DNA of 64,000 nucleotides from contig NZ_JBNDJK010000001.1 of NCBI RefSeq assembly GCF_050434925.1, positions 7,068,001-7,132,000 on the forward strand. The letters run 5' to 3'. Below the pieces are notes generated by a model. That model saw only the letters and a list, made by a program, of their open reading frames with translations. It did no database searches and had not been told where the DNA came from. The stretch is from Inquilinus ginsengisoli_B. GTDB taxonomy: Bacteria; Pseudomonadota; Alphaproteobacteria; DSM-16000; Inquilinaceae. This document shows positions 41,961 to 50,198 of the stretch, in pieces (the first letter of the stretch is position 1; each line of letters starts with the position of its first letter). The position numbers and the translations under genes are program-made.

Positions 41961-42977
41961 TCAGGCCGCGGCGGCGGTGAAATGCGCCCGGGCCAGCAAT
42001 TCGACCGAGGCGAGGCGCTCCTCGCCGTCGGCGATCGGGGTGTCGATGACGAATTCGCGCACGCCGTGCTGCCGGTGCAGCCGCTCCAGCTCGGCCCGCA
42101 CGTGTTCGGCGGTGCCGTGGATCACGCTCGGCGTCTTCTCCTCGATCCGGTATTCGCGGGCGCCGGCCTGACGGACGAACTCCTCGGCCTGGGCGACGCT
42201 GCCGACGGTGACGCTCTGACCGGTGTCGACATGCACCTTGAACATGCGCAGGCCCGCGGCCAGCCGCTCGGCCCGCGCCTCGGTGTCGGCCGCGATCACC
42301 GCAACGGCCAGCAGCGGCGCCCTGCCGTCGCCGACGGCGCGGTAGGCGGCGAAGACGCGCTCCAGCAGCGACGGGTCGCCGTTCAGGTGGCCGGCATGGA
42401 CGAAGGCCCAGCCCTCGGCCGCCGCCAGCTGCGCGCTCTCGACGCTGGCGCCCAGCAGGAAGCGCTCGGCCTTGACGGCCGGCCGGGGCGTGGCGACGAC
42501 GCCGGCCAGCGGGTCGGCGTCGGCGATGGTGTCGTCGAGAAAGGCGTCCAGCTGCGCCAATTGCTCGGCGAAGGACGGCCTGCGCTGCGGGTCGATCGCG
42601 GCCTGCAGCGCCCGGGTCGACAATGGCAGCCCTCCCGGCGCCTTGCCCACGCCGAGATCGACCCGCCCCGGCGCCAGCGCCGCGAGCAGGTTGAAGTTCT
42701 CGGCCACCTTGTACGGGCTGTAATGCTGCAGCATGACGCCGCCGGACCCGACGCGGATGCGCGTGGTGTGGGCCAGAAGATAGGCGATCAGCACCTCGGG
42801 CGAGGGGCTGGCCAGCCGCGGCGTGTCGTGATGCTCAGCCACCCAGAAGCGGTGGAAGCCCCAATGCTCCGCCCGCCGCGCCAGGGCGACGGTGCGCGCC
42901 AGCGCCTCGGTCGCGCCCTCGCCGTCGGCGACCGGGCTCTTGTCGAGCAGGCTCAACAGATAACTCATGCCGATCAT
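41961..42977 (-). CDS. LLM class flavin-dependent oxidoreductase (luciferase-like, MsnO8/YtmO type)
   Basis: The 338-residue protein shows the family pattern SYLLSLLDKSPVADGEGATEALARTVALARRAEHWGFHRFWVAEHHDTP, the HTTRIRVGSGGVMLQHYSPYKVAENFNLLAALAPGRVDLGVGKAPGG block and a C-terminal GTAEHVRAELERL. These are typical of MsnO8/YtmO-like enzymes. It leads the minus-strand operon, 25 nt before the NtaA-type gene. Bacillus YtmO (CmoO) is a similar enzyme in the S-alkyl-cysteine operon. Its promoter lies in the AT-rich gap 42978-43127. Confidence 0.9.
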   Translation of the reverse strand: MIGMSYLLSLLDKSPVADGEGATEALARTVALARRAEHWGFHRFWVAEHHDTPRLASPSPEVLIAYLLAHTTRIRVGSGGVMLQHYSPYKVAENFNLLAALAPGRVDLGVGKAPGGLPLSTRALQAAIDPQRRPSFAEQLAQLDAFLDDTIADADPLAGVVATPRPAVKAERFLLGASVESAQLAAAEGWAFVHAGHLNGDPSLLERVFAAYRAVGDGRAPLLAVAVIAADTEARAERLAAGLRMFKVHVDTGQSVTVGSVAQAEEFVRQAGAREYRIEEKTPSVIHGTAEHVRAELERLHRQHGVREFVIDTPIADGEERLASVELLARAHFTAAAA

Positions 42978-43020
42978 CCCCGGGATGACGTGCGGGCAGC
43001 GCCATGACGGGCCGTCATGG

Positions 43021-43036
43021 ACACGAAGATTCGTGT
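43021..43036. promoter_or_regulatory. Palindrome in the AT-rich divergent promoter region 42978-43127
   Basis: ACACGAA and TTCGTGT are perfect 7-bp arms with a GA centre, 44 nt upstream of the LLM operon start. The adjoining 43037-43105 is strikingly AT-rich for this genome (AATAAATACACAC, GAATATAAATTAAACAAAC) and must hold promoters for the LLM operon and the peptide-binding protein gene. Confidence 0.55.
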
Positions 43037-43127
43037 TGTTATCTCAATAAATACACACTCTACTGTCAATAGAATATAAATTAAACAAACTTATATCGTC
43101 CAATCTGATCCGCTCCAGGAGAGTTCC

Positions 43128-44711
43128 ATGAGACGCCTCACGGCGCCGCTGCTCGGCGCCCTCTTGCTTCTGCCTGCCCTCGGCACCGCCTTCGCCGGCA
43201 CGCCGCGCGACACCATCGTCGTGGCCAAGCAGATCGACCAGTTCATCTCGCTGGACCCGGCCGAGGCCTTCGAGCCGGGCGTCGGCGAGGTAACCGGCAA
43301 CCTGTACGACCAGCTGGTCAGCTATCGCAGCGCCACCGACCCGACGATCGTCGGCGACCTGGCCGAATCCTGGTCGGTCGCCGATGACGGGCTGACCTAC
43401 CGCTTCACGCTGAAGCCCGGTCAGGCCTTCGCCAGCGGCAACCCGGTGACGGCGCAGGATGCCGCCTGGTCGCTGCAGCGTGCGGTGCGGCTGAACAAAT
43501 CGCCGGCCTTCATCCTGACCCAGTTCGGCTTCACTGCCGACAACGCCGCGGACCGGATCCGGGCGGCCGACGACCGCACGCTGGAGCTCCGGATCGACCG
43601 GCCGGTGGCGCCGACCTTCTTCCTCAACACCCTGACCGCCACCGTGGCCTCGGTGATCGACGCCAAGACCGTGCAGGCGAACGAGGCGCAGGGTGACCTC
43701 GGTAATGGCTGGCTGAAGGCCCACAGCGCCGGCACCGGCCCCTATGCGGTGCAGCGCTGGGTGCCGAATGAGCGGGTGGTGCTGGAGGGCAACCCGCACT
43801 GGCAAGGCACGGGGCCGAAGACGCCGCACCTGGTGATCCTGCATGTGCCGGAGCCGGCCAGCCAGCGGCTGCTGCTGGAGAAGGGCGATGTCGACTATGC
43901 CCGCGACCTGACCCGCGACCAGATCCTGGCCCTGAAGGATGCGCCCGGCGTGGCATTACAGAGCGAGGCCGGCGACCCGCTGCTCTATCTCGGCCTGAAC
44001 CAGTCCAACCCGAACCTCGCTAGGCCCGAGGTGCGCGAGGCGCTGAAATGGCTGGTCGACTACCAGGGCATCGAGGCCAGCCTGCTGAGCGGCACCTGGA
44101 CGGCGCATCAGAGCTTCCTGCCGACCGGCTATCTCGGCGCCATCGACGACGCGCCGTACCGTCTGGACGTCGACCGGGCCAAGGCGCTGCTGGCCCGCGC
44201 CGGCCTGGGCGACGGCTTCGCCGTCACCATCGACGTGCGCAACGTGGCGCCCTTCGCCGACATCGCCCAGGCGCTGCAGGCCAGCTTCGCCAAGGCCGGT
44301 ATCCGGCTGGAGATCCTGCCCGGCGACGGCAAGCAGACCATCACCAAATATCGCGCCCGGCAGCACGACATCTACATCGGCACCTGGGTGCCGGACTACC
44401 GCGACCCGCACAGCAATGCCGACGCCTTCGCCTTCGACCGGGATGTCAACGACGCCGACGCGCCGAAGACTCTGGCCTGGCGCAACCGCTGGGAAGATGC
44501 CGACTGGAACCGGACCGTGACCGAGGCGCTGCGCGAGCCGGACGCGGCCAGGCGCGCCGCCCTCTACGGCCAACTGCAGCGCGAGGTGCAGGCCGAGGGG
44601 CCCTATGTCCTGCTGTTCCAGCAGACCCTGGTGGCCGCGCACCGCGCCACCGTCGAAGGCCTGATCCTGCAGCCGAAGACCAGCTACGCCGCCGTGGTCA
44701 AGGCCGAGTGA
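43128..44711 (+). CDS. Peptide ABC transporter solute-binding protein (family 5), orphan
   Basis: The 527-residue protein has a Sec signal peptide (LLGALLLLPALGTAFA) and the DppA/OppA-type fold: VVAKQIDQFISLDPAEAFEPGVGEVTGNLYDQLV, ESWSVADDGLTYRFTLKPG, GTGPYAVQRWVPNERVVLEGNPHWQG and LLLEKGDVDYARDLTRDQI. It is full length and paralogous to the truncated gene at 1-1343. No permease or ATPase gene is adjacent. The divergent LLM operon suggests the ligand may be a peptide-like sulfur compound such as a glutathione conjugate, but this is inference. Confidence 0.92.
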   Translation: MRRLTAPLLGALLLLPALGTAFAGTPRDTIVVAKQIDQFISLDPAEAFEPGVGEVTGNLYDQLVSYRSATDPTIVGDLAESWSVADDGLTYRFTLKPGQAFASGNPVTAQDAAWSLQRAVRLNKSPAFILTQFGFTADNAADRIRAADDRTLELRIDRPVAPTFFLNTLTATVASVIDAKTVQANEAQGDLGNGWLKAHSAGTGPYAVQRWVPNERVVLEGNPHWQGTGPKTPHLVILHVPEPASQRLLLEKGDVDYARDLTRDQILALKDAPGVALQSEAGDPLLYLGLNQSNPNLARPEVREALKWLVDYQGIEASLLSGTWTAHQSFLPTGYLGAIDDAPYRLDVDRAKALLARAGLGDGFAVTIDVRNVAPFADIAQALQASFAKAGIRLEILPGDGKQTITKYRARQHDIYIGTWVPDYRDPHSNADAFAFDRDVNDADAPKTLAWRNRWEDADWNRTVTEALREPDAARRAALYGQLQREVQAEGPYVLLFQQTLVAAHRATVEGLILQPKTSYAAVVKAE

Positions 44712-44726
44712 TCGCTGTCGGGCCGG

Positions 44727-45923
44727 CTAATCCGACGCGCTGACGCGCCGGGTGACGGTGAAGCGGCGGTCGAGATCGGGGCTGAGCTCCAGGCCCAGCC
44801 CCGGCCCCGGCGGCACGGTGATCATGCCGTTGGTCACCTCCGGCACCGCGGTCACCAGGTCGCAGTACCAGGTGCGGTAGAAGGCCCGCACGCTTTCCTG
44901 TACCAGCGCGTTGGTCGCGTTCAGCGACAGATGGGTCGAGGCTGCCAGCACCACCGGTCCGGTGCAGTCATGCGGCGCCACCGGCAGGCGCCAGGCCTCG
45001 GCCATGGCGGCGATCTTCCGGGCTTCGGAAATGCCGCCGCACCAGGACAGGTCGAGCATGACGATGCCGGCCGCGTCGGTCTGCAGCAGGTCACGGAAGC
45101 GCCAGCGCGTGGCCAGCGTCTCCGAGGCGCAGACCGGCGCAATCGATGCCTCGCTGTAGCGCTTGAGGTCGGCCAGCGAATCCATCCGGATCGGGTCTTC
45201 GTGCCAGAAGGTGTTGTAGGGCGCGAGCGCGCGGGCGATCTGCATCGCCGGCAGCAGCTGCCACATCGAGTGGAACTCGACCATGATGTCGATCTTGTCG
45301 CCGACCCGCCTGCGGATCTTCTCGAAGGGCTGCAGCGCGGCCTTGAGGTCCTCGGCGCTGATATACTGGCCGCCGGTCTTCTCCGCCGCGACGTCGAAAG
45401 GCCAGATCTTCATCGCCGTGATGCCCTCGGCCAGCAGATCCTCGGCGAGGTCGTCGGCACGGGTCATGAAGGCATCGAGATCGGCGTAGCGGGTGGGGTC
45501 CTTGTCCAGCCCGTAATTGGCGACGGTCTGGCCCCCCTCCTTCATATAGGCGGTGCCGGCGCAGGTGTTGTAGGTGCGGATCTCGTTACGCGTGAAGCCC
45601 CCGAGCAACTGGGCGATCGGCTGGCCGGTGGCCTTGCCGAACAGGTCCCACAGGGCGATGTCGACGGCCGAGTTGCCGCGCATCTCGACGCCGGTCGAGG
45701 CGAAGCCGACATAAGGGATCAGCGCCTGCGAGATCCGGTCGATCGCCAGCGCGTCGCGGCCGAGCAGCAGCGGCGCCGCGGTCTCGTGCAGATAGGCCTC
45801 GACCGCGGCCGCGCCGAAGAAGGTCTCCCCCAGCCCGACCAGGCCGTCATCGCCATGGACCTGGACCCAGCAGAGTTGGGGATGCTGCTTGACCCGGATG
45901 GTCTCGATCCTGCTGATCTTCAT
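44727..45923 (-). CDS. Mandelate racemase/muconate lactonizing enzyme family protein (enolase superfamily)
   Basis: The 398-residue protein begins with the family N-terminus MKISRIETIRVKQ. The capping domain is followed by a TIM barrel with metal ligands in VEFHSMW, WHEDP and SETLA, a lysine in TAMKIW and a histidine in HDCTGP. This set suits an acid-sugar dehydratase (galactonate, gluconate or similar). A Met at 45986 extends the frame by 21 residues but lacks family similarity there. It is convergent with the peptide-binding protein gene and divergent from the Nudix gene. The substrate cannot be told from the sequence. Confidence 0.87.
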   Translation of the reverse strand: MKISRIETIRVKQHPQLCWVQVHGDDGLVGLGETFFGAAAVEAYLHETAAPLLLGRDALAIDRISQALIPYVGFASTGVEMRGNSAVDIALWDLFGKATGQPIAQLLGGFTRNEIRTYNTCAGTAYMKEGGQTVANYGLDKDPTRYADLDAFMTRADDLAEDLLAEGITAMKIWPFDVAAEKTGGQYISAEDLKAALQPFEKIRRRVGDKIDIMVEFHSMWQLLPAMQIARALAPYNTFWHEDPIRMDSLADLKRYSEASIAPVCASETLATRWRFRDLLQTDAAGIVMLDLSWCGGISEARKIAAMAEAWRLPVAPHDCTGPVVLAASTHLSLNATNALVQESVRAFYRTWYCDLVTAVPEVTNGMITVPPGPGLGLELSPDLDRRFTVTRRVSASD

Positions 45924-46088
45924 CGTCGCCCCGTTGCTGCCGCCGGCGAGCAGCACGCTGACAGTGCTGTCGAAATGCGCCGCCATCTGAACCTGTTCTC
46001 GAGGCGCCGATCAAGGTCTGAGGTTTCTGCCCGAACTGTCCGGCCGTCCGGAGTGTTGACCGATCGGACAGCATGAAAGGACCGATCC

Positions 46089-46544
46089 ATGGGGGTGACC
46101 ATCAGGCCGCAGGTCGGCGCGCTTCCCGTCCGTTTCGACGAGGATGGTACCCTCGAGATCCTCCTGATCACCAGCCGCCGTTCGCGGAAGTGGATCATCC
46201 CCAAGGGCAATCCGATGAGGCGCCTGGCCCCGCATCAAGCCGCCGCCCGCGAGGCGTTCGAGGAGGCCGGCGCCATCGGGGCGATCGAGGGCCGGTCCCG
46301 CGGGCACTACCGCCATCGCAAGCGCAAGGCGCGGCGGCAGATCCGCTGCCAGGTGGCCGTCTATGTCATGACCGTGGAGCGGCGCCTGGAGCGGTTTCCG
46401 GAACTGGGCGAGCGCGCCGTCCGCTGGTTCAAGGTCGACGACGCCCGGGAAGTTATCCGGAACCGGAAGCTGAGGGAGCTGATCGCCCGGGTCTCGGCGG
46501 AGCTCGTCTCCTCCTTTCGCCCGTTGGCTGAACTGCCCGACTGA
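46089..46544 (+). CDS. Nudix hydrolase (DIPP-like)
   Basis: The 151-residue protein has the segment WIIPKGNPMRRLAPHQAAAREAFEEAGAIG. It fits the Nudix box GX5EX7REUXEEXGU except that the first Glu is Leu; the catalytic REAFEEAG is intact. Diphosphoinositol polyphosphate phosphohydrolase-like bacterial proteins show the same IIPKG.P..G start. It would hydrolyse a nucleoside or inositol diphosphate. It is a single gene ending 16 nt before a strong palindrome, facing the stress cluster. Confidence 0.88.
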   Translation: MGVTIRPQVGALPVRFDEDGTLEILLITSRRSRKWIIPKGNPMRRLAPHQAAAREAFEEAGAIGAIEGRSRGHYRHRKRKARRQIRCQVAVYVMTVERRLERFPELGERAVRWFKVDDAREVIRNRKLRELIARVSAELVSSFRPLAELPD

Positions 46545-46560
46545 AGCAGCCGGCATCCCG

Positions 46561-46590
46561 AGATGCGGCCCGATCGATCGGGCCGCATCT
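46561..46590. terminator. Perfect 30-bp palindrome, bidirectional terminator
   Basis: AGATGCGGCCCGATC is followed directly by its exact reverse complement GATCGGGCCGCATCT. It fills the 55-nt gap between the converging Nudix and DUF883 genes. No T-run of note follows, but the stem is very stable. Confidence 0.75.
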
Positions 46591-46599
46591 TGGTAGAAG

Positions 46600-46872
46600 C
46601 TAACGATGCGTCCTGCGGCCCAGGCAGACCCCGACGCAGAGCGCCGCCGCCATCGCCGACCAGGGGTTGCGCCGCACCAGCCCCGCAGCCTTGGCGGCCC
46701 GGGACTCGGCGATGGCGGCGACATCCTCCCGCAGCCTGGCGATGTCGCGGCGGAGCTGCCATAGCTTCGCCTCGGTGATCGAGGCGTCCTTGCCGGCCGC
46801 CTGTTCCAAACCGATGCCGGTCCCGTCCGGGCTGGCCGCGGGGGACCCGGTGTTGCCGTCAGTCTCGACCAT
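46600..46872 (-). CDS. Small DUF883/ElaB-type membrane-anchored protein
   Basis: The 90-residue protein starts at an ATG at 46872, eight bases after AGGAG. A polar N-terminus leads to a helix rich in Glu and Arg (LWQLRRDIARLREDVAAIAESRAAKA) and the C-terminal signature VRRNPWSAMAAALCVGVCLGRR, which in the DUF883/YqjD/ElaB family is a membrane anchor. E. coli members bind ribosomes at the inner membrane in stationary phase. It lies 47 nt downstream of the manganese catalase gene in a stress group. A frame extending to 46923 overlaps the catalase stop and lacks a ribosome site. Confidence 0.75.
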   Translation of the reverse strand: MVETDGNTGSPAASPDGTGIGLEQAAGKDASITEAKLWQLRRDIARLREDVAAIAESRAAKAAGLVRRNPWSAMAAALCVGVCLGRRTHR

Positions 46873-46919
46873 GGTATCGCTCCTGCCCTGTTCCTCGGAT
46901 CGCCCGGGGCGGCCGGTGA

Positions 46920-47963
46920 TCAATGGGTCCGGCCGGCCCGGCCGGAGTGCCCGTTCTTCTTGCCGCGCGCCTTCCTGCCGCCGGACGAAGGCGCGTCGTC
47001 CGAAGGGTCCCAGGACATCGGATGCGGGATGTCGTCATAGTTTGTCCACGGGTCGCCGGGTTCGCCCTCAGCCGCCGAGATCTCGCCGCTGCGCTGCTGG
47101 CTCAGCTTCTTCTCGACCTTGTCGCCGTCGGTTTCGGCCTCGACGTCGCGGTCGCCATGCAAGGCTTCGCCCTGGGTCACCCCGACATTGGCGACCGGGT
47201 CGGCGACGTACAGCCAGTCACGGCCGAACGGTCCCTCCGCGCCTTCGTTCCACGGGCCGCGCTGGTCCTCGCCCTGCGACATGTTGTAGGCGGTCGCGAC
47301 ATGGCGCGGGTCGCCCTGCAGGATCCCCGGCGGGAAGTTCGGCTGGATGGTTTCCAGCGCGGCCTCGAACTGCCGGAAATGCGTGATCTCGCGGGTCATC
47401 AGGAACCGCAGGGTCTCGCGCACATAGGGATCGTCGGTGAACTTCAGCAGGTACTCGTAGACGATCTTGGCGCGGGATTCGGCGGCGATATTGGAGCGGA
47501 GGTCGACCGTCAGGTCGCCATTGGCGTTGACATAGGCGCCGCTCCAGGGATTGCCCTGGCTGTCCTCCAGCAGCGGACCGCCGCCGCTGAGGGTGGCGAA
47601 GTGCGGCATCGCCAGGGCCTCGTGGATAAGACTATCCCGCGCCGCGCTGCCGCCTTCGGCCAGGCTCGGCAGGCCGCTGACGTCGAGCGCGTTCTTCAGC
47701 TCGCCGTTCACGCCCTTCAGCAGCATGGTGATGGTGGCGCCGACGATCTCCAGATGCGACAGCTCCTCGGTCGCGGTGTCCATCAGCAGGTCGTATTTGT
47801 CGGGATAGGGTTTGCGGGCGGCATAGGCCTGGACGAAGTACTGCATCGCCGCCTTCAGCTCGCCGTTGCCGCCGCCGAACTGCTCCAGCAGCAGCCTGGC
47901 GAAGCGGGGATCGGGCTCGGAGACCCGGGCGTTGAACTGCAGCTGCTTGATATGAATGAACAT
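46920..47963 (-). CDS. Manganese (non-haem) catalase
   Basis: The 347-residue protein destroys hydrogen peroxide with a dimanganese centre in a four-helix bundle. It begins MFIHIKQLQFNARVSEPDPRFARLLLEQFGGGNGEL, and metal ligands lie in MDTATEELSHLEIVG and TREITHFRQFEAALE, as in the KatN/YdbD family. The C-terminal ~80 residues are polar and Lys/Arg-rich (GGRKARGKKNGHSGRAG), longer than in many relatives. It is followed by DUF883 and preceded by a DUF892 ferritin-like protein, a grouping usual for general stress response genes. Confidence 0.94.
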   Translation of the reverse strand: MFIHIKQLQFNARVSEPDPRFARLLLEQFGGGNGELKAAMQYFVQAYAARKPYPDKYDLLMDTATEELSHLEIVGATITMLLKGVNGELKNALDVSGLPSLAEGGSAARDSLIHEALAMPHFATLSGGGPLLEDSQGNPWSGAYVNANGDLTVDLRSNIAAESRAKIVYEYLLKFTDDPYVRETLRFLMTREITHFRQFEAALETIQPNFPPGILQGDPRHVATAYNMSQGEDQRGPWNEGAEGPFGRDWLYVADPVANVGVTQGEALHGDRDVEAETDGDKVEKKLSQQRSGEISAAEGEPGDPWTNYDDIPHPMSWDPSDDAPSSGGRKARGKKNGHSGRAGRTH

Positions 47964-47986
47964 GGTCTGCCTTTCCGGGTGAGACG

Positions 47987-48493
47987 TCAGCGTTTGGCGG
48001 TGGCGCCGATTTCCGAACGGCCGAGATACTCCTGGGTGAGGGCGGGCATCTGTTCCCAGATCCAGTCGCCCATATCCTCCTCTTCACGCTGGATTCGCTC
48101 GCAGGTCTCGGCGATGCCGGGCTCGCCGGCTTCCCGCGCGGCGGCTGCGAGCATGCGGTAGCTCGCCGCCTCGAATTGCTCGAAGGAATAGCTGCCGAGG
48201 GCGTGCTTCAGCACCTCGTCCTCGCTCATGGCGTGGAACATGCCCTGGACATTGGCGATGGTCTTCTGGGTCAGGTCCTTCAGGGCGGAGGGGTCGGAGC
48301 CCAGCTTGTTCAGGCACTCCTCGACCGCATCGCGCTGGCGATGGGTTTCCTCGAGATGCGCTTGAACCTTGGCGCGGGCTTGCGGATAGGTCTCCAGCCG
48401 GCTGGCCTGAGTTTCGAGGAGCGAGACCGCCTGGCTCTCCATCGCATAGGCGTCGCGCAGCCAGTGAACAAGATGCTCGCGGGCGTCGGTCAT
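47987..48493 (-). CDS. DUF892 (YciE-type) ferritin-like protein
   Basis: The 168-residue all-helical protein matches the DUF892/YciE/YciF family: WLRDAYAMESQAVSLLETQASRL, HLEETHRQRDAVEECLNKLG and SYSFEQFEAASYRMLAAAAREAGEPGIAETCERIQREEEDMGDWIWEQ. Glu and His residues in these helices can bind a di-iron or dimetal site. Family members are induced by stress. It lies 23 nt upstream of the manganese catalase gene and is the first gene of the minus-strand stress group. Confidence 0.92.
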   Translation of the reverse strand: MTDAREHLVHWLRDAYAMESQAVSLLETQASRLETYPQARAKVQAHLEETHRQRDAVEECLNKLGSDPSALKDLTQKTIANVQGMFHAMSEDEVLKHALGSYSFEQFEAASYRMLAAAAREAGEPGIAETCERIQREEEDMGDWIWEQMPALTQEYLGRSEIGATAKR

Positions 48494-48600
48494 GGCCGTC
48501 TCCTGTCAGGGGAATCGCTAGGGTGCCAATGGCGCCGGCAGCCAACGCGTTCCGCTTCAGTCGATCGGCCAGGCGGGTGATACGGCCTTGCTCCCCCGGC

Positions 48601-49401
48601 TCAGGCCCGGGCGTAGCTGTCGCGGAGGCGCAGCACCGCTTCCAGCGACCGGGTGACGGCGGCCTCGTACAGCTTCGCCCCGGCCTCGGCGGTGGCGTCG
48701 GACGGGCGGCCGATCACCCCGTTCGGGTTGATTTCCTCGAAGCCGCGCCAGACCGTGATCGGGCTGGGGGAATAGAGATGCGGGTCGGGCCAGCAGGAGG
48801 GCGTGCCGCCGGCCGGGATCGCCTCCGCCCGCGCCGAGCCGGGGAACAGGTGCAGCATCAGCGATGTCTCCAGCGCGCAGGCATGGCCGCAGCCCTGGTC
48901 GGCATCGGGCAGGATCGCCGCCGCGTCCTCGCGGATCAGGTCGAAATAGGAGAAGGCGGCGCTGCGCACGCCGTCGGCGCCGAGCTCAGCCACCGCCACC
49001 TGCAGCGCGCCGCGGTTGCCGCCGTGGCCGTTCAGCACGATCGGGAAGAACCCGTCGCGGGCCAGCGACCGGCAGACATCGACCACGATGGCGATGAAGG
49101 TTGATGGCCGCAGGCTGGTCGTTCCCGGAAAGGCCAGGTGATGCGCCGAGGAGCCGTAGGAGATCGGCTCCGCCACCCGGACCGACGGGTCGCGGCCGGC
49201 GACGCCGAGCGCCACCGCGGTCGCCAGCCAGATGTCGACGCCGGTGGCGAGATGCGGCCCGTGCTGCTCGACCGCGCCGGTCGGCACCAGCACCGCGCCG
49301 CGGGCCTTGCCGAGGTCGCCGAGCTCCGGCGACGGGCTCCAGGCCAGGCGGCCGGGGCCGGGGGTGAAGGGAGGCGAGGCCATCGATCCATGAAACACCA
49401 T
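48601..49401 (-). CDS. Creatininase family protein
   Basis: The 266-residue protein has the creatininase/amidohydrolase family blocks VLVPTGAVEQHGPHLATGVDIWLA (Glu, His and Asp metal ligands), SSAHHLAFPGTTSLRP, VLNGHGGNRGALQVA and the Glu in HACALETSLMLHLFPG. Relatives hydrolyse cyclic or linear amides such as creatinine, or formamides in riboflavin and mycofactocin pathways. The start at 49401 follows GGAGGGAG. It is divergent from a GntR regulator with a 20-bp palindrome between them, and probably belongs to the catabolic cluster on the right. Confidence 0.88.
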   Translation of the reverse strand: MVFHGSMASPPFTPGPGRLAWSPSPELGDLGKARGAVLVPTGAVEQHGPHLATGVDIWLATAVALGVAGRDPSVRVAEPISYGSSAHHLAFPGTTSLRPSTFIAIVVDVCRSLARDGFFPIVLNGHGGNRGALQVAVAELGADGVRSAAFSYFDLIREDAAAILPDADQGCGHACALETSLMLHLFPGSARAEAIPAGGTPSCWPDPHLYSPSPITVWRGFEEINPNGVIGRPSDATAEAGAKLYEAAVTRSLEAVLRLRDSYARA

Positions 49402-49474
49402 ATCCCGCGCTCCCTCCAGCGACGACCTGCCCCTGACCACGATGAAACAAGCTTGCATTCGCCTCCATTATCGA

Positions 49475-49494
49475 TATCGTTATCAATAACGATA
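49475..49494. promoter_or_regulatory. Operator candidate, 20-bp palindrome
   Basis: TATCGTTAT and ATAACGATA are perfect 9-bp arms with a CA centre. It lies 74 nt upstream of the creatininase start and 20 nt before the GntR start, in AT-rich DNA. This is the expected spot for autoregulation by the FCD-type GntR protein. Confidence 0.65.
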
Positions 49495-49514
49495 ATTCGA
49501 GCTCAGGGAGCGAT

Positions 49515-50198
49515 ATGCTCGCCATCGCCCAGGACGGCATGCGGCCCGGCAAGAGCGCGGAGGTCTTCGACGGCCTCAAGCGCATGATCATGCTGGGCGA
49601 GGTCGCGCCCGGGATCGCCCTGCTTGAGCTGGAGCTGGCTCAGCGCTTCCAATGCAGCCAGGGCACGGTGCGCGAGGCGCTGCTGGCGCTGCAGGAGGAA
49701 GGGCTGGTGCATCGCCTGCCGCACCGGGGCACCCGCGTCGCCGACTGCACCGAGGATGAGGCGGTCGAGATGTTCCGGCTGCGCCACGGCATCGAGACCC
49801 GCGGCATCGCCCGCGCCCTGCGCCGCCCCGACCCCACCCTGCTGCCGGACCTGACCGCCCTGATCGAGGGCATGGAGGCGAAGGCGCTGGCCGGCGACGA
49901 ATACGGCCAGACCGAGCTGGACCGCGCCTTCCACCGCCGCCTGTTCCGGGCCGCCGGCCTGCCGGCGGTGGAGCCGCTGCTGCACCGCTGCATCCTGCAC
50001 AACCACCGCTTCAAGATCACCCGCAGCGGCGAGCGGCGCGACCTGACAGCCACGGCCCGGCGGCACTGGAGCATCGTCGAGGCGCTGGCCGCGCGCGACG
50101 AGGCCGCCGCGGTGTCTGCCATCGGCCATCACATCGAGACCATCGTCGATGTCGGCCCGTCGATCTTCGGCACGGCCGCGGAGGGCCGCACGGCATGA
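49515..50198 (+). CDS. GntR family transcriptional regulator (FCD subfamily)
   Basis: The 227-residue protein has an N-terminal winged helix (AEVFDGLKRMIMLGEVAPGIALLELELAQRFQCSQGTVREALLALQEEGLVHRLPHRGTRV). Its FCD domain has metal-ligand candidates in LDRAFHRRLFRAAGL, RHWSIVEALAARD and IGHHIETIV. The start follows AGGGAGCG. It overlaps the esterase gene by 4 nt and so is co-transcribed with the transporter cluster it probably regulates, as well as facing the creatininase gene. Confidence 0.9.
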   Translation: MLAIAQDGMRPGKSAEVFDGLKRMIMLGEVAPGIALLELELAQRFQCSQGTVREALLALQEEGLVHRLPHRGTRVADCTEDEAVEMFRLRHGIETRGIARALRRPDPTLLPDLTALIEGMEAKALAGDEYGQTELDRAFHRRLFRAAGLPAVEPLLHRCILHNHRFKITRSGERRDLTATARRHWSIVEALAARDEAAAVSAIGHHIETIVDVGPSIFGTAAEGRTA

